A DNA stretch of 53,126 nucleotides. It comes from Fen-1258 sp041658245 (lineage in GTDB: Bacteria; Bacteroidota; Ignavibacteria; Ignavibacteriales; Melioribacteraceae). This document shows positions 43,994 through 53,119 of this stretch, in pieces. Within the stretch, counting starts at the first letter, position 1. Every line of letters begins with the position of its first letter. The stretch is from contig JBBAAM010000022.1 of assembly GCA_041658245.1 (NCBI GenBank), forward strand, positions 1 through 53,126, read 5' to 3'. The position numbers and the translations under genes were made by a program. The notes under the pieces were generated by a model. The model was not told the origin of the DNA, ran no database searches, and saw only the letters and a program-made list of their open reading frames with translations.

Positions 43994-44596
43994 ATGCGCA
44001 AAAAAATATTTGGTTTATTCTACTTACTTATTCTTTCAACAATAGTGTTTGCCCAAGAAGGTGAATTTGTCAAGAGCGAAATATTGCCGGCTGAATGGGA
44101 GTATTATCGGTTTGAATTCTCAAATGGATTGATATGTAACTTGCCTGTTTTGAAAGAAAGAACAGATTTCTTGGCGCAAAAACTTCAACTAGAAACTGAA
44201 GAAAACAAATTTATTTTTAGGTTCACATATCAGCACAAAAACCAATTGTATTTATTTCTCATAGCTACTCGCGGAGTTATTCCTGGAATTAAAGATAAAA
44301 GAGGTGAGGAACTTAAAAATATTTTAGAGAAACAGATTGGCGATATATACGCAACAATAACGGCGGATGGATTTAGGGCGTTGAGGGATGGAAACGTTAC
44401 TTCTCTAACAAACGTTACTTCTGATATGTCTGAGGTAGTTTCTGTCCCAAGGTATTTTACTAACAATGATGAATTCATTTTTTTCACGTGCAAAGGATAT
44501 CAGAAAAAAGCATTAAGAAAAGGGCAAGACAACTCCGCTGAGGTGAGGACAAACGTTGATATTGTAATAAAATATTTTTCATGGAATGCCGATTGA
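43994..44596 (+). CDS. Secreted protein of unknown family
   Basis: The 200-residue protein is started at the ATG at 43994 because GGAGA lies 7 bases upstream and a signal peptide follows (MRKKIFGLFYLLILSTIVFA). An ATG 12 bases earlier is less likely. The mature domain has an alpha/beta pattern with EWEYYRFEFSNGLICNLP and an Asp-rich late part. I do not recognise it. It lies 19 bases after the membrane-protein gene and is probably in the same transcript. Confidence 0.6.
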   Translation: MRKKIFGLFYLLILSTIVFAQEGEFVKSEILPAEWEYYRFEFSNGLICNLPVLKERTDFLAQKLQLETEENKFIFRFTYQHKNQLYLFLIATRGVIPGIKDKRGEELKNILEKQIGDIYATITADGFRALRDGNVTSLTNVTSDMSEVVSVPRYFTNNDEFIFFTCKGYQKKALRKGQDNSAEVRTNVDIVIKYFSWNAD

Positions 44597-44666
44597 GGAA
44601 TTCCTAAGTGCAGACATATAAATGATTTCACTTAATAATAAACTACTTCTGAAGAAGGAGAAGACA

Positions 44667-45971
44667 ATGAAAAGTAAATTTTCCTTTGCAATGCTTTTTA
44701 TATCCGGCTTAATTTATTGCCAGGTTGTTTCGCGTGTTCAGATCGACAAAAATGCTAAAGTCATAGATCTATTTTTAAACTCAGACTGCACAAGATCTAT
44801 CGCCGTTTGCGAAAAAGGAAGTCAAGGATTTTATCAATCCGGTAATATGAAGATTGGTCCATTCGAAAAGAAATCCTTGATGCTTTCGTACGTTTGTTAT
44901 GATGGATCTATAATAGCTGTTAATTATGAAAAAAAGAATAAACAGTTTTTGCAGATCAACAATACATTCTACGGACCATATAATGAAGCATTCATTTCCG
45001 AGTTCCCTGAAAAAAGTTGTATAACAGGATTTTTTTATGAGGACATCAAAGGTAAATCTTTTGTAAAAATTGGAAGCAAAACATTTGGTCCATATAAAGT
45101 TGTTTCATTACCGGTTCTATCTAACGATGTTTCTAAATACGGATTCTTTTACTCGAAAGATGCTTTTGAATATTATGTTCAAATTAATAGTCTAACATTT
45201 GGACCACTTAATAACGTCGATAAAATTTATCTCTCTCCAAATGGTTTGTTTTACGGATTTGTTTACATGGATGAAGAGAATTATTACGTTCAGATTAATG
45301 AAAATAAATTCGGTCCCTATCAAAATGTAGGATCAATAACTCTTGCGGATAATGGTTCTTTCGGATTTACATATATAAGCGATGATGAATTCTACGCATT
45401 AATAAACGATGAATTATTCGGAGCATTCGATTGGTGCAAACCTCCGATTTTTTCGGCTGACGGCTTAGCATATTTAATGAGTTATAAAAAAAACAAAAAA
45501 TATTATGCAGACAATAAGAATAAAACCTACGGACCATACGATGAAGTTCTTAAAAGCTACATCTCTAGAGATGGAATGAAGTTTAGTTTTGCTTACCGCT
45601 TAAATGATAAATGGTTTCTACAATTAAATGATAATAAAACAGAAGGTCCTTATGATGAGATACTAAGTTCTAGCTTTTCAAATGATGCTGCTTCACATAC
45701 AATCTGTTACAAGTCTGGGGGAAAAATATTTATAAAAATAAATGATGATAATTATGGCCCGGTTGATTCATATAAAGGAACAAACTATTCGCAAGATGGG
45801 AAAAAGTACGGTTTTACCTATAAACAAAACAACAATTCATTTATTCAGTTGAATGGAAAAGTCTTCGGTCCTTACGAAGCAGCCAACTGTAATTTTTCGG
45901 CTGACGGTACTATCTTCATAACATACAAAATAATTGGAGAAAATTTTATCTGCATTGAAAAAATTAATTAA
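44667..45971 (+). CDS. Exported ten-repeat GPY beta-propeller-like protein (paralogue 1)
   Basis: The 435-residue protein is started at the ATG at 44667, after GAAGGAG, with a signal peptide to ~20. An ATG 45 bases upstream lacks this site. It consists of ten units of ~38-42 residues, each ending in a (F/Y)GP(Y/F/L) turn: examples are FYGPYNEA, FGPYKVV, FGPLNNV, FGPYQNV, YGPYDEV, FGPYEAA. Between them lie SxDG turns and hydrophobic strands, so a propeller or beta-solenoid is likely. One unit has FGAF, which breaks the motif. The C-terminal FICIEKIN matches the end of the paralogue at 47472. The family is unknown to me. Confidence 0.7.
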   Translation: MKSKFSFAMLFISGLIYCQVVSRVQIDKNAKVIDLFLNSDCTRSIAVCEKGSQGFYQSGNMKIGPFEKKSLMLSYVCYDGSIIAVNYEKKNKQFLQINNTFYGPYNEAFISEFPEKSCITGFFYEDIKGKSFVKIGSKTFGPYKVVSLPVLSNDVSKYGFFYSKDAFEYYVQINSLTFGPLNNVDKIYLSPNGLFYGFVYMDEENYYVQINENKFGPYQNVGSITLADNGSFGFTYISDDEFYALINDELFGAFDWCKPPIFSADGLAYLMSYKKNKKYYADNKNKTYGPYDEVLKSYISRDGMKFSFAYRLNDKWFLQLNDNKTEGPYDEILSSSFSNDAASHTICYKSGGKIFIKINDDNYGPVDSYKGTNYSQDGKKYGFTYKQNNNSFIQLNGKVFGPYEAANCNFSADGTIFITYKIIGENFICIEKIN

Positions 45972-45980
45972 GGAGTAAAT

Positions 45981-47435
45981 ATGAAAATTCGATCTGGCAT
46001 ATTACTAAGTATAGTAATTGTCTTTTTAGCCTTGTGTTCCAAGCTTTCAGCTACAATTATGATTACTGGTGATGAATTCAAAAAGTCATATCAACAATCA
46101 GAACGCGAAGCAATTTATAACGAGGTAAATCAATTTATTAAGGAAGGAAAGTTCAAAGAAGCATCGGAAAAATTTCGCACTATTAAGCAAATGAATTGGG
46201 AAGATTTTTATTGCTGGAGTGTACTGCTCACTCTTAATCACCAATATGATGACGCATTGTCAATACTGGATCATTTTCTTGAAAAATTCAGCGATAGAAT
46301 TAACAAAAACTATGTAGAAATTCGATGGTGGGATGGGATGCTATTTCTTTATGATCCGCATCCGCTTTATGCACATCACATAATTTATCCGGGAGAAGAT
46401 AAGTTAGCCGAAGCATTGATTAGACCCAAAAATGGTCTCGATCTTACAATAAGAGATCTTTGTAACAAAACAACCATACCACCGGAATTTCTAAAAGACT
46501 TACAACTACCCAAAGCTCCCTTCAAAGGTGATGGTATGATTTTAAAAGCATACATATATGAAATGTTAGATAAACCTTATGAAGCAAAATCGTGTTTGTC
46601 CTCTCCCGATATTACTGAAGACATTAAATTATTTTCAAATTACCCTTCGTTTGAAGCAGGTGCTAATCTTAAAGCAAATATATTAAAAACGCTGAGCGGA
46701 TTTCATGAGGAAGATAAAATCTTTAAAGAGTATTCTGCAATTATTAATAAAGCTATATCCGAAAAAAGAAACTTACCAAAACGAAAAAAAGCGTTTGAAC
46801 TAATAGAAATCGCCAATGAGTCTTTTAACAGAAATGAATTTGAAAAAGCGCTTACCAAATACAATCAAGCAGTTCAGGTAGATAGTCTTGTTTTATCCGA
46901 GGAAAATGTTCAAGAATACTTAGAAAAATGTGCGAGCAAAATATCGGAAATGAAACTAAAAGAAAGAAGAAACACACCAAAGCGAAAGAAAGCGTTGGAG
47001 ATAATAGAAACAGCCAATGAGTCTTTTAGTAGAAAAGATTTTATAAGCGCGCATATCAAATACAATCAAGCAGTTCAAATAGATAGTCTTGTCCTCTCAG
47101 ATGAAAATGTTCAAGAATATTTAGAAAAATGCGTGAATGAAATACCGGAATTAAAATTAAAAGTAAGATCGGACGCATATGTAATTCTTGATAAAGGAAA
47201 GGAATTTCTTACTCAAAAGAAATTTGAGGAATCGCTCTATTGTTTTGGAATGATAGTAAAATCCGGGGTCTATATGTCAACCGAAAAATTTATTGAATTA
47301 TGGAATGGATATGGAGAAGCATATAAAAGCACGGGTAATTTGAGCGAGTCAAACAAAGCATTTCAAACTGCAAAAGACCTTGAACAAAAACTAAAGGATA
47401 AGAGTGAGCAAAAAGGAAAAACAAGAGGACGTTAA
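45981..47435 (+). CDS. Exported helical-repeat (TPR-like) protein with internal duplication
   Basis: The 484-residue protein has a signal peptide (to LSAT, ~25) and a helical-repeat body. Residues ~266-399 hold a tandem duplication of 67 residues. Each copy has PKRKKA-x-E-(L/I)-IE, ANESF, KYNQAVQ and ENVQEYLEKC. No catalytic motif is visible. It follows the GPY protein by 9 bases with an AAGGAG site and precedes the second GPY paralogue by 36 bases. A scaffold role in the periplasm for these propeller proteins is a reasonable inference. Confidence 0.7.
   Translation: MKIRSGILLSIVIVFLALCSKLSATIMITGDEFKKSYQQSEREAIYNEVNQFIKEGKFKEASEKFRTIKQMNWEDFYCWSVLLTLNHQYDDALSILDHFLEKFSDRINKNYVEIRWWDGMLFLYDPHPLYAHHIIYPGEDKLAEALIRPKNGLDLTIRDLCNKTTIPPEFLKDLQLPKAPFKGDGMILKAYIYEMLDKPYEAKSCLSSPDITEDIKLFSNYPSFEAGANLKANILKTLSGFHEEDKIFKEYSAIINKAISEKRNLPKRKKAFELIEIANESFNRNEFEKALTKYNQAVQVDSLVLSEENVQEYLEKCASKISEMKLKERRNTPKRKKALEIIETANESFSRKDFISAHIKYNQAVQIDSLVLSDENVQEYLEKCVNEIPELKLKVRSDAYVILDKGKEFLTQKKFEESLYCFGMIVKSGVYMSTEKFIELWNGYGEAYKSTGNLSESNKAFQTAKDLEQKLKDKSEQKGKTRGR
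46776..47177 (+). repeat. Tandem 201-bp duplication inside the helical-repeat gene
   Basis: Two in-frame copies of 201 bp (46776-46976 and 46977-47177) read the same 67-codon module. They share long identical runs such as GCCAATGAGTCTTTTA and ATACAATCAAGCAGTTCA and differ elsewhere. The duplication is recent on the scale of the gene but already diverging. Confidence 0.85.
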
Positions 47436-47471
47436 ACAATTTTACAATAATACTATTTAGTTGGAGGATTT

Positions 47472-48770
47472 ATGAAACACTTATTAATACTTCTACTTTG
47501 CCTTACATCTTGCGTCAATAGTCAAATTGACATAAAAAAAATTCAACTCGAATCTGGAGTTGAGATCAGCCGCCAAACATTATCAAGTGACGGTTCCTCT
47601 TTTGCATCCAAATATGAAAAAGAGGGGAAGGAATATTTGCAGATCAACGATAAAAAAATTGGACCTTTTGAGTCTATCAGCGTATTCAGTCTAAGCCTGG
47701 ATGGTTCACATTATGCCATTCAATATGACCAAAATAATGCCGAATATTTTAGAGTTGATGAAAAAGTATTTGGTCCATATCAAAACACCGGAAAAGTTTT
47801 ATTCTCAAAGGATTCAAAATCGTTCGGTGTTGTTTATTTCAAAAACAGTGACGAAAAATATGTTCAGGTAAATGAAAAGGTTTTCGGCCCTTTTGACGGC
47901 AGCAGTTATATGGTAAGTTTCCCTTCCGACGCTGCAAAGTATTACTTCTGGTATAATCAAGGAAAGGAGTACTTCATCAAATGGGGTGATAAACAAATTG
48001 GTCCGTTTGAAGATGAACCGAATCCAACTGTTTCAAAAGACTGCTCAATATTAGGATACAGCTACAAAAAAGAAAAGAAAACATTCATTCAGGTAGGTAA
48101 TAAAACCTTCGGCCCATTCGATTATGCTTACGGTCCTTATTTATCTAAAGACGCTTCGCACCATGCATTTGAGTTCAAGAAAGAAGATAACACTTACGTT
48201 CAGGTTGATAAGCAAACATTCGGACCATTTAAGAAAATCTCAAGATTACAGTTATCAGATGATGGATTAACTCTCGGCTTCATTTATAGTGAGAATGGGA
48301 AACAGTACGTTTTTAGAAATGAAAAAACTTACGGACCTTATGATAATGTTGATGATATTGCTCTCTCTTACGATGGTTCGATTCTCGGTATTCGATATGT
48401 AAGTGATGGAAAATTATTCGCGCGCGTGAATGACAAAATTGTTGGACCGATTGAACAAGTATTCTATCCCAATTTCTCTTCCTCCGGTAAAAGGATTGCC
48501 TGGCACTATGTAAAAGATGGTGAGCGTTATCTTCAAGTTGATGCGGAAACTTTCGGACCTTTTGAAGAATGCACAATTCCTACTTTCTCTGCCGATGAAA
48601 AGAATTACTGCTTCACATACTCGGATAAGACCGGCACATATCTGCAATACAAAGACAAAAAATATGGACCGTATCCATGGATTGAATATTCACATACAAA
48701 AGAGAATAAACTGGCAATTGCATATCAGAAGAAAGGAGATAATTTCATAAGCATAGAAAAAATAAAATAA
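47472..48770 (+). CDS. Exported ten-repeat GPY beta-propeller-like protein (paralogue 2)
   Basis: The 432-residue protein has a short signal or lipoprotein signal (MKHLLILLLCLTSCVNSQ; the Cys at ~14 in LTSC could be lipidated). It has ten ~40-residue units with GP turns: IGPFESI, FGPYQNT, FGPFDGS, IGPFEDE, FGPFDYA, FGPFKKI, YGPYDNV, VGPIEQV, FGPFEEC, YGPYPWI. The count and the C-terminal FISIEKIK match paralogue 1 at 44667. The two genes flank the helical-repeat gene. Strands have a YxQ(V/I)(N/D) pattern before each turn. Ribosome site GGAGGA. Confidence 0.7.
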   Translation: MKHLLILLLCLTSCVNSQIDIKKIQLESGVEISRQTLSSDGSSFASKYEKEGKEYLQINDKKIGPFESISVFSLSLDGSHYAIQYDQNNAEYFRVDEKVFGPYQNTGKVLFSKDSKSFGVVYFKNSDEKYVQVNEKVFGPFDGSSYMVSFPSDAAKYYFWYNQGKEYFIKWGDKQIGPFEDEPNPTVSKDCSILGYSYKKEKKTFIQVGNKTFGPFDYAYGPYLSKDASHHAFEFKKEDNTYVQVDKQTFGPFKKISRLQLSDDGLTLGFIYSENGKQYVFRNEKTYGPYDNVDDIALSYDGSILGIRYVSDGKLFARVNDKIVGPIEQVFYPNFSSSGKRIAWHYVKDGERYLQVDAETFGPFEECTIPTFSADEKNYCFTYSDKTGTYLQYKDKKYGPYPWIEYSHTKENKLAIAYQKKGDNFISIEKIK

Positions 48771-48789
48771 TTTTGTTAACGAGGTTAAA

Positions 48790-49638
48790 ATGAAATCACT
48801 AATTACAATTCTACTGATACTATTCTTTATTTCATCCGAAGGAATTGCACAGTATGACTGCGGTTCCTTTGAGGGTTGTCTGAGCGTTGGTATTTCTGCT
48901 TATCAAGAAGAAAATTATGAGGGCGCTGTTGGATATCTAACAAATGCAATTAAGAATTGGAAAAGAGTTTATGGTTTAACAAAACTCAACTCGGCATATT
49001 TGTATCGTGGCAATTCTTATCTTGAAATGGATTCAATCAAGCGAGCCATTGGAGATTATACCCAAATTCTTTGGCCTAACGGTAAAGACCCGGAGGCATT
49101 TAGAATGCGAGCCAAGGCGCTTGAAAAACAAGGTAATTATGATGGAGCCCTTAATGATTTAACCAGCGTTATAAAATTGGAAGGCAAAGCTGAGGACTAC
49201 GCGACAAGAGGAATTGTATACGGTAAAATTGAAAAGTTTCAAACGGCTATTGAAGATTTAACCAAGGCAATTGCTCTTCAACCAAATTGGGTTGATTATT
49301 ACTTGAAACGTGCACAAATCTATTACCTGATGGAAAAATATGACGCAGCATTACAAGATGCTTCCAAAGCCCAGGACTTAAACGCTATCATCCCGGATCC
49401 CTATACTTTCAGCGCTACTGTTTATTTGAAAATGGAAAAGTTCAACGAAGCGCTTGAGCAAATGAACTCCGCAATAACATTCGCACCGGAGGAAGCTCAA
49501 CTATACGCAACACGCGGAATGGTTTTTAATAAACTTAACAAGAAGGATGAATCAATTGCTGATCTGAAAAAAGCCGTTGATATGGGTTTTGCCGAAGCGA
49601 AAGAAATTTTGAAATCATTGTACAAAATTGATTACTGA
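48790..49638 (+). CDS. Exported TPR protein
   Basis: The 282-residue protein has a signal peptide (to GIAQ, ~21) and about seven TPR units (AYQEENYEGAVGYLTNAI, DGALNDLTSVIKLEGKAEDY, EKFNEALEQMNSAITFAPEE). The GGCLSV and DCGSFEGC cysteines near the new N-terminus could form a disulphide. It is a likely protein-interaction module of the same exported set, 19 bases after the GPY gene. Confidence 0.82.
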   Translation: MKSLITILLILFFISSEGIAQYDCGSFEGCLSVGISAYQEENYEGAVGYLTNAIKNWKRVYGLTKLNSAYLYRGNSYLEMDSIKRAIGDYTQILWPNGKDPEAFRMRAKALEKQGNYDGALNDLTSVIKLEGKAEDYATRGIVYGKIEKFQTAIEDLTKAIALQPNWVDYYLKRAQIYYLMEKYDAALQDASKAQDLNAIIPDPYTFSATVYLKMEKFNEALEQMNSAITFAPEEAQLYATRGMVFNKLNKKDESIADLKKAVDMGFAEAKEILKSLYKIDY

Positions 49639-49680
49639 ACCTTTATGCATTGAATAAGATTTAAATAAGGGAGTTATAAA

Positions 49681-50916
49681 ATGAAAAATATTTTCTATTC
49701 ATTATTGCTTATATGTTTAGTGTCTAGTCTTTCGTTGGCACAAGAAACAGATCAAAAACTTTTACCGGTTAAGGTAAATGGTAAATGGGGCTTTATTAAT
49801 GAAATTGGTAAACTCATTATCGAATCACAGTTTAATGCGGTCAGTGAATTTTCTGAAGGATTAGCCGAAATCAATGTGAATAACAAATGGGGTTATATTA
49901 ATATGAAGGGGAAAGTAGTTATCGATCCACAATTTGATATTACTGATAGATTCTCTGAAAGTTTAGCTTCAATTAAAATAGATGATAAATGGGGTTATAT
50001 AAACACAAACGGAGAAATTGTAATCCCGCCGCAATTTTTTTCTGCCTCTTCTTTTCATGAAGGATTTGCGGCCATAAGCAATGGAGATTTGTGGGGTTTT
50101 ATAGATAGATCGGGAAAAGTAGTTATAACACCGATATATTATTACGTTAGTTATTTCGAAGGCGGGATTGCGTCAGTAGAAATTAGAGAAACATTACAGG
50201 GTGTAAAAAATAGTTATATAGACAAAGGCGGCTATATTGATAATGCCGGAAAATCAATAACCGGATTTAGTAAAAATTACAGCCAAATTTCTGAAGGGAA
50301 GATTGCCGCGCAAAAGGATAAACTTTATGGCTATGTAGACAAAACCGGCAAATTTTTAATAACACCTCAATTCGATGAAGCAAAACCATTCTCCGAAGGA
50401 TTTGCGTGCGTAAAAATTGATTTCAAATGGGGCTACATTAATAATGACGGCAAAGTTGTTATTGATCCAAAATTTGATGCTGCCGGAAATTTTTCTGATG
50501 GTTTAGCACAAATTAAAATTAATGGCAGGATTGGCTTTATAGACAAATCGGGAAAAATAGTTGTTAATCCTCTGTTTATAGAAGCAAGAGATTTTATAGA
50601 TGGACGGGCTCAAGTTGTTACCGAAACCGAATTTAATGGTAAAAAATATACAGGCTGGGCAATGATTGACAAGACTCCCAAGTACTTAACGCCAACACTT
50701 TATCCAACAATGTCATACTTCTCAGAAGGATTAGCAATTGTATCTACTTTCGACAATCCTAAAAAATATGGGTATCTGGATGTTAATGGAAAAATTGTGA
50801 TTGGTTGGGTTGACAGGGCTGGAAATTTTAATAACGGAATCGCAAAAATATATATAGAAAATAAAATGGGCTACATAGATAAAACTGGTAAATACATTTG
50901 GGAGCCAACAGAATAA
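49681..50916 (+). CDS. Exported WG-repeat protein
   Basis: The 411-residue protein has a signal peptide (to SLAQ, ~21) and about eleven WG (KWG) repeats. Typical units read NGKWGFIN, NNKWGYIN, DDKWGYIN and FKWGYINNDGKVVIDP, with FSEGLA turns. Variant units lack the Trp (GGYID, YGYVD, IGFID, MGYID). WG repeats form beta-structures of unknown binding use. The unit lengths (~40) resemble the GPY proteins, and both may belong to one broad fold group. Ribosome site GGGAG. Confidence 0.85.
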   Translation: MKNIFYSLLLICLVSSLSLAQETDQKLLPVKVNGKWGFINEIGKLIIESQFNAVSEFSEGLAEINVNNKWGYINMKGKVVIDPQFDITDRFSESLASIKIDDKWGYINTNGEIVIPPQFFSASSFHEGFAAISNGDLWGFIDRSGKVVITPIYYYVSYFEGGIASVEIRETLQGVKNSYIDKGGYIDNAGKSITGFSKNYSQISEGKIAAQKDKLYGYVDKTGKFLITPQFDEAKPFSEGFACVKIDFKWGYINNDGKVVIDPKFDAAGNFSDGLAQIKINGRIGFIDKSGKIVVNPLFIEARDFIDGRAQVVTETEFNGKKYTGWAMIDKTPKYLTPTLYPTMSYFSEGLAIVSTFDNPKKYGYLDVNGKIVIGWVDRAGNFNNGIAKIYIENKMGYIDKTGKYIWEPTE

Positions 50917-50964
50917 TTAAGAGTGGGGAATTGAGAATAAAAAATTTAAATAATAGGAGAAAAA

Positions 50965-51543
50965 ATGGAAACTATTATTAAAAGAACCGGACAAAACTTC
51001 TCGACAGCATTTCTTTCATGGCATGACGGTGTTGACGCAATGTTAAAACCAACTCCGGATAGCCCAATGCCAAACGTTCTTGTTCACGTTGCAAAAATGG
51101 TTAACACCCCGCTTGGTATTTGCAGCGCGGGAATGATTCTTATTAATCCGCAGAACAAAGAAGTACCGGATTTCTTTGGCTTTGTTGCTGAGAACAAAGA
51201 GTTTGGACAATACTATGGTCCGAATATTTTCAAGGGAACGCCATTTGAACAGGCTCCCGTATTTAAAGCAGAAATTTCTTTGAGGGTTGATTTCCCGAAC
51301 AAAGTTAAAGCAAAAGTTATTGTGGCTAAACATACTATCGAACTTGAGCTGAGCGATTTTGACACGGCACAATATTACGATAGACCGGGTGGTATGCCTT
51401 TTCATCAAAATGTAATTGAAGCTAAAGCAAAGAAAGCTGTATTTAAGTTTGATGGAGAAATAATTGGCGGAGAGTTACCGCCTGAAGGTTTAGCTGGTGG
51501 TTTACCAGCTTGTTACGCACCAACGGGAATTTATTTTATTTAA
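50965..51543 (+). CDS. Protein of unknown family, no signal peptide
   Basis: The 192-residue protein lacks a signal peptide or membrane segment, unlike its neighbours. It begins METIIKRTGQNFSTAFLSWH and has Gly/Pro-rich ends (DRPGGMPFHQN; ELPPEGLAGGLPACYAPTG). The middle is beta-rich (FKAEISLRVDFPNKVKAKVIV). I recognise no motif. AGGAG precedes the ATG. Its place in a run of exported proteins suggests a linked role, perhaps cytoplasmic, but this is speculation. Confidence 0.6.
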   Translation: METIIKRTGQNFSTAFLSWHDGVDAMLKPTPDSPMPNVLVHVAKMVNTPLGICSAGMILINPQNKEVPDFFGFVAENKEFGQYYGPNIFKGTPFEQAPVFKAEISLRVDFPNKVKAKVIVAKHTIELELSDFDTAQYYDRPGGMPFHQNVIEAKAKKAVFKFDGEIIGGELPPEGLAGGLPACYAPTGIYFI

Positions 51544-51560
51544 AATAAATTTGAATGGTT

Positions 51561-51620
51561 TGTAGCGCGAACTTCAGTTCGTTAAATATTTAGCAAGAAC
51601 GAAATAAATTTCGTTCTACA
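51561..51620. repeat. TGTAG-CTACA double-hairpin repeat
   Basis: It starts TGTAG, ends CTACA, and holds GAACTTCAGTTC and AACGAAATAAATTTCGTT hairpins. It is of the same plan and length as the element at 14866-14926. It lies between an unknown gene and the last TPR gene, and may end the former's transcript. Confidence 0.6.
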
Positions 51621-51700
51621 TTTTGTATTATTTCACTTTTGTGACAACTATTATAAATAAAATGAGAGCATTAATTCGGTTTTCGAATAGGAGAATCTAT

Positions 51701-53119
51701 ATGAAAAAAATTTTCTTTTTTCTACTACCGTTGATTATAACTGCATTATGTTTTCTTGGAGAAACTTCCATTCTCAAAGCGCAAACAATTAATGCAAGGG
51801 TACCATTTTGTCCTCAATGTGATTATAAATGGGCATCTTATTGCAAACAATGTGGTGGATACAAGTCGCTAACTAGTTATGCTCATATCTGTGATGAATG
51901 TTTTAAAAAATCTGGATTGATATCCGGACACCATTCTTGCGGTACTATATACAATGATTTTATAAAAATATGTTACGAATGTGCAAAAAAAAACCAATGC
52001 CTTAATTGTGGAAAATACTTAGGAAGCGGAGAAGCTCCCGGTGATGTTGACAACAGAAAAGTAGTTGAAAGATATACAGTAAGAATTACAATCCCAGGTA
52101 AAAAAGAAGAATTCATGAATTATTTCAACAAAGGATGGGAGGCCATTAACAATCAGAACTACCAAGAAGCTTTGAATCAATTCAAGAAGTGTGATGAAAT
52201 TATTCCTAATGGAGTGGCTTACTCAATTGGAATTGCACTTAAAGGATTAAAAAGATACGAAGAAGCATTAACTCAATTTGATATAGTTATAAAAGAAGAG
52301 CCTGCATATAATGGAGGATATTTTCAAAAGGGATTAGTTATGATTACGTTAAGTAAATTTTCTGATGCAGAACCGTTATTGAAAAAAGCTATACAACTTA
52401 ATATTCAAGAAAGCAATGCTTACTTAATGTATGCTTACTTAATGGAGTCTGAACACAAAGATTATGACCAAGCGATAAAGTATTACGAAAAAGGATTTCA
52501 ACTTTCTCCAACCACAACAACTTTCAGAGGAAACCTTATTAATCTTTACCAACAAGCCGGAAGATTTGATGACGCCTTAAAACATGCAAATGTTTTATGT
52601 GAACTCTTGGATAATAGTGTTGAAGCATTAAATGTGAAAGTAGAATTATTTTTCAATTCGCAAAAATGGAATGAGGCAATTCAAATTTATGAGCAGCTCA
52701 TTTCAATGAATCCAAATAACATCTACATAGCTTACTATTATCTTGGTCTTGCTCAATTTCAAATGAATCAATATAAAGAAGCAAAAGAAAATTGGGAAAA
52801 AGCTATTGAAAAAGATGAAAACAATAATCCTGAACCATATGCTTGTCTTGCTATATGTGAAATGAAATTAAATAATCCAACTGAAGCAGAAAAGTATTGC
52901 GAAAAAACTCTAGAGTTATTGAAGAATGAAAGCTCATTCGTTTATTATAATCTTGCTTGTGCTTATTCAATGATGAACAAAGAAGATAAATCAATAGAAG
53001 TTTTAGAAAAAGCTTTGAAGACCGGGCAAGTAAATATTTCTTATATGGAATCAGATGCTGATCTAACAAACGTGCGGGCAACAAAAGCATATAAGGAACT
53101 CGTGGCTAAATACAAATAA
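51701..53119 (+). CDS. Exported cysteine-rich zinc-ribbon-like TPR protein
   Basis: The 472-residue protein is started at the ATG at 51701, after TAGGAGA, with a signal peptide (to LKAQ, ~28). Upstream in-frame codons have no such site. Residues 37-103 hold eleven Cys: C37-x2-C40, C48-x2-C51, C64-x2-C67, C80, C91-x2-C94 and C100-x2-C103, plus H77 and H78. This pattern of zinc knuckles is usual in the cytoplasm and rare outside it. Residues ~150-470 are TPR units (EALNQFKKCDEIIPNG, DAEPLLKKAIQLN and others). It is the last gene, seven bases from the window edge. Confidence 0.78.
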   Translation: MKKIFFFLLPLIITALCFLGETSILKAQTINARVPFCPQCDYKWASYCKQCGGYKSLTSYAHICDECFKKSGLISGHHSCGTIYNDFIKICYECAKKNQCLNCGKYLGSGEAPGDVDNRKVVERYTVRITIPGKKEEFMNYFNKGWEAINNQNYQEALNQFKKCDEIIPNGVAYSIGIALKGLKRYEEALTQFDIVIKEEPAYNGGYFQKGLVMITLSKFSDAEPLLKKAIQLNIQESNAYLMYAYLMESEHKDYDQAIKYYEKGFQLSPTTTTFRGNLINLYQQAGRFDDALKHANVLCELLDNSVEALNVKVELFFNSQKWNEAIQIYEQLISMNPNNIYIAYYYLGLAQFQMNQYKEAKENWEKAIEKDENNNPEPYACLAICEMKLNNPTEAEKYCEKTLELLKNESSFVYYNLACAYSMMNKEDKSIEVLEKALKTGQVNISYMESDADLTNVRATKAYKELVAKYK

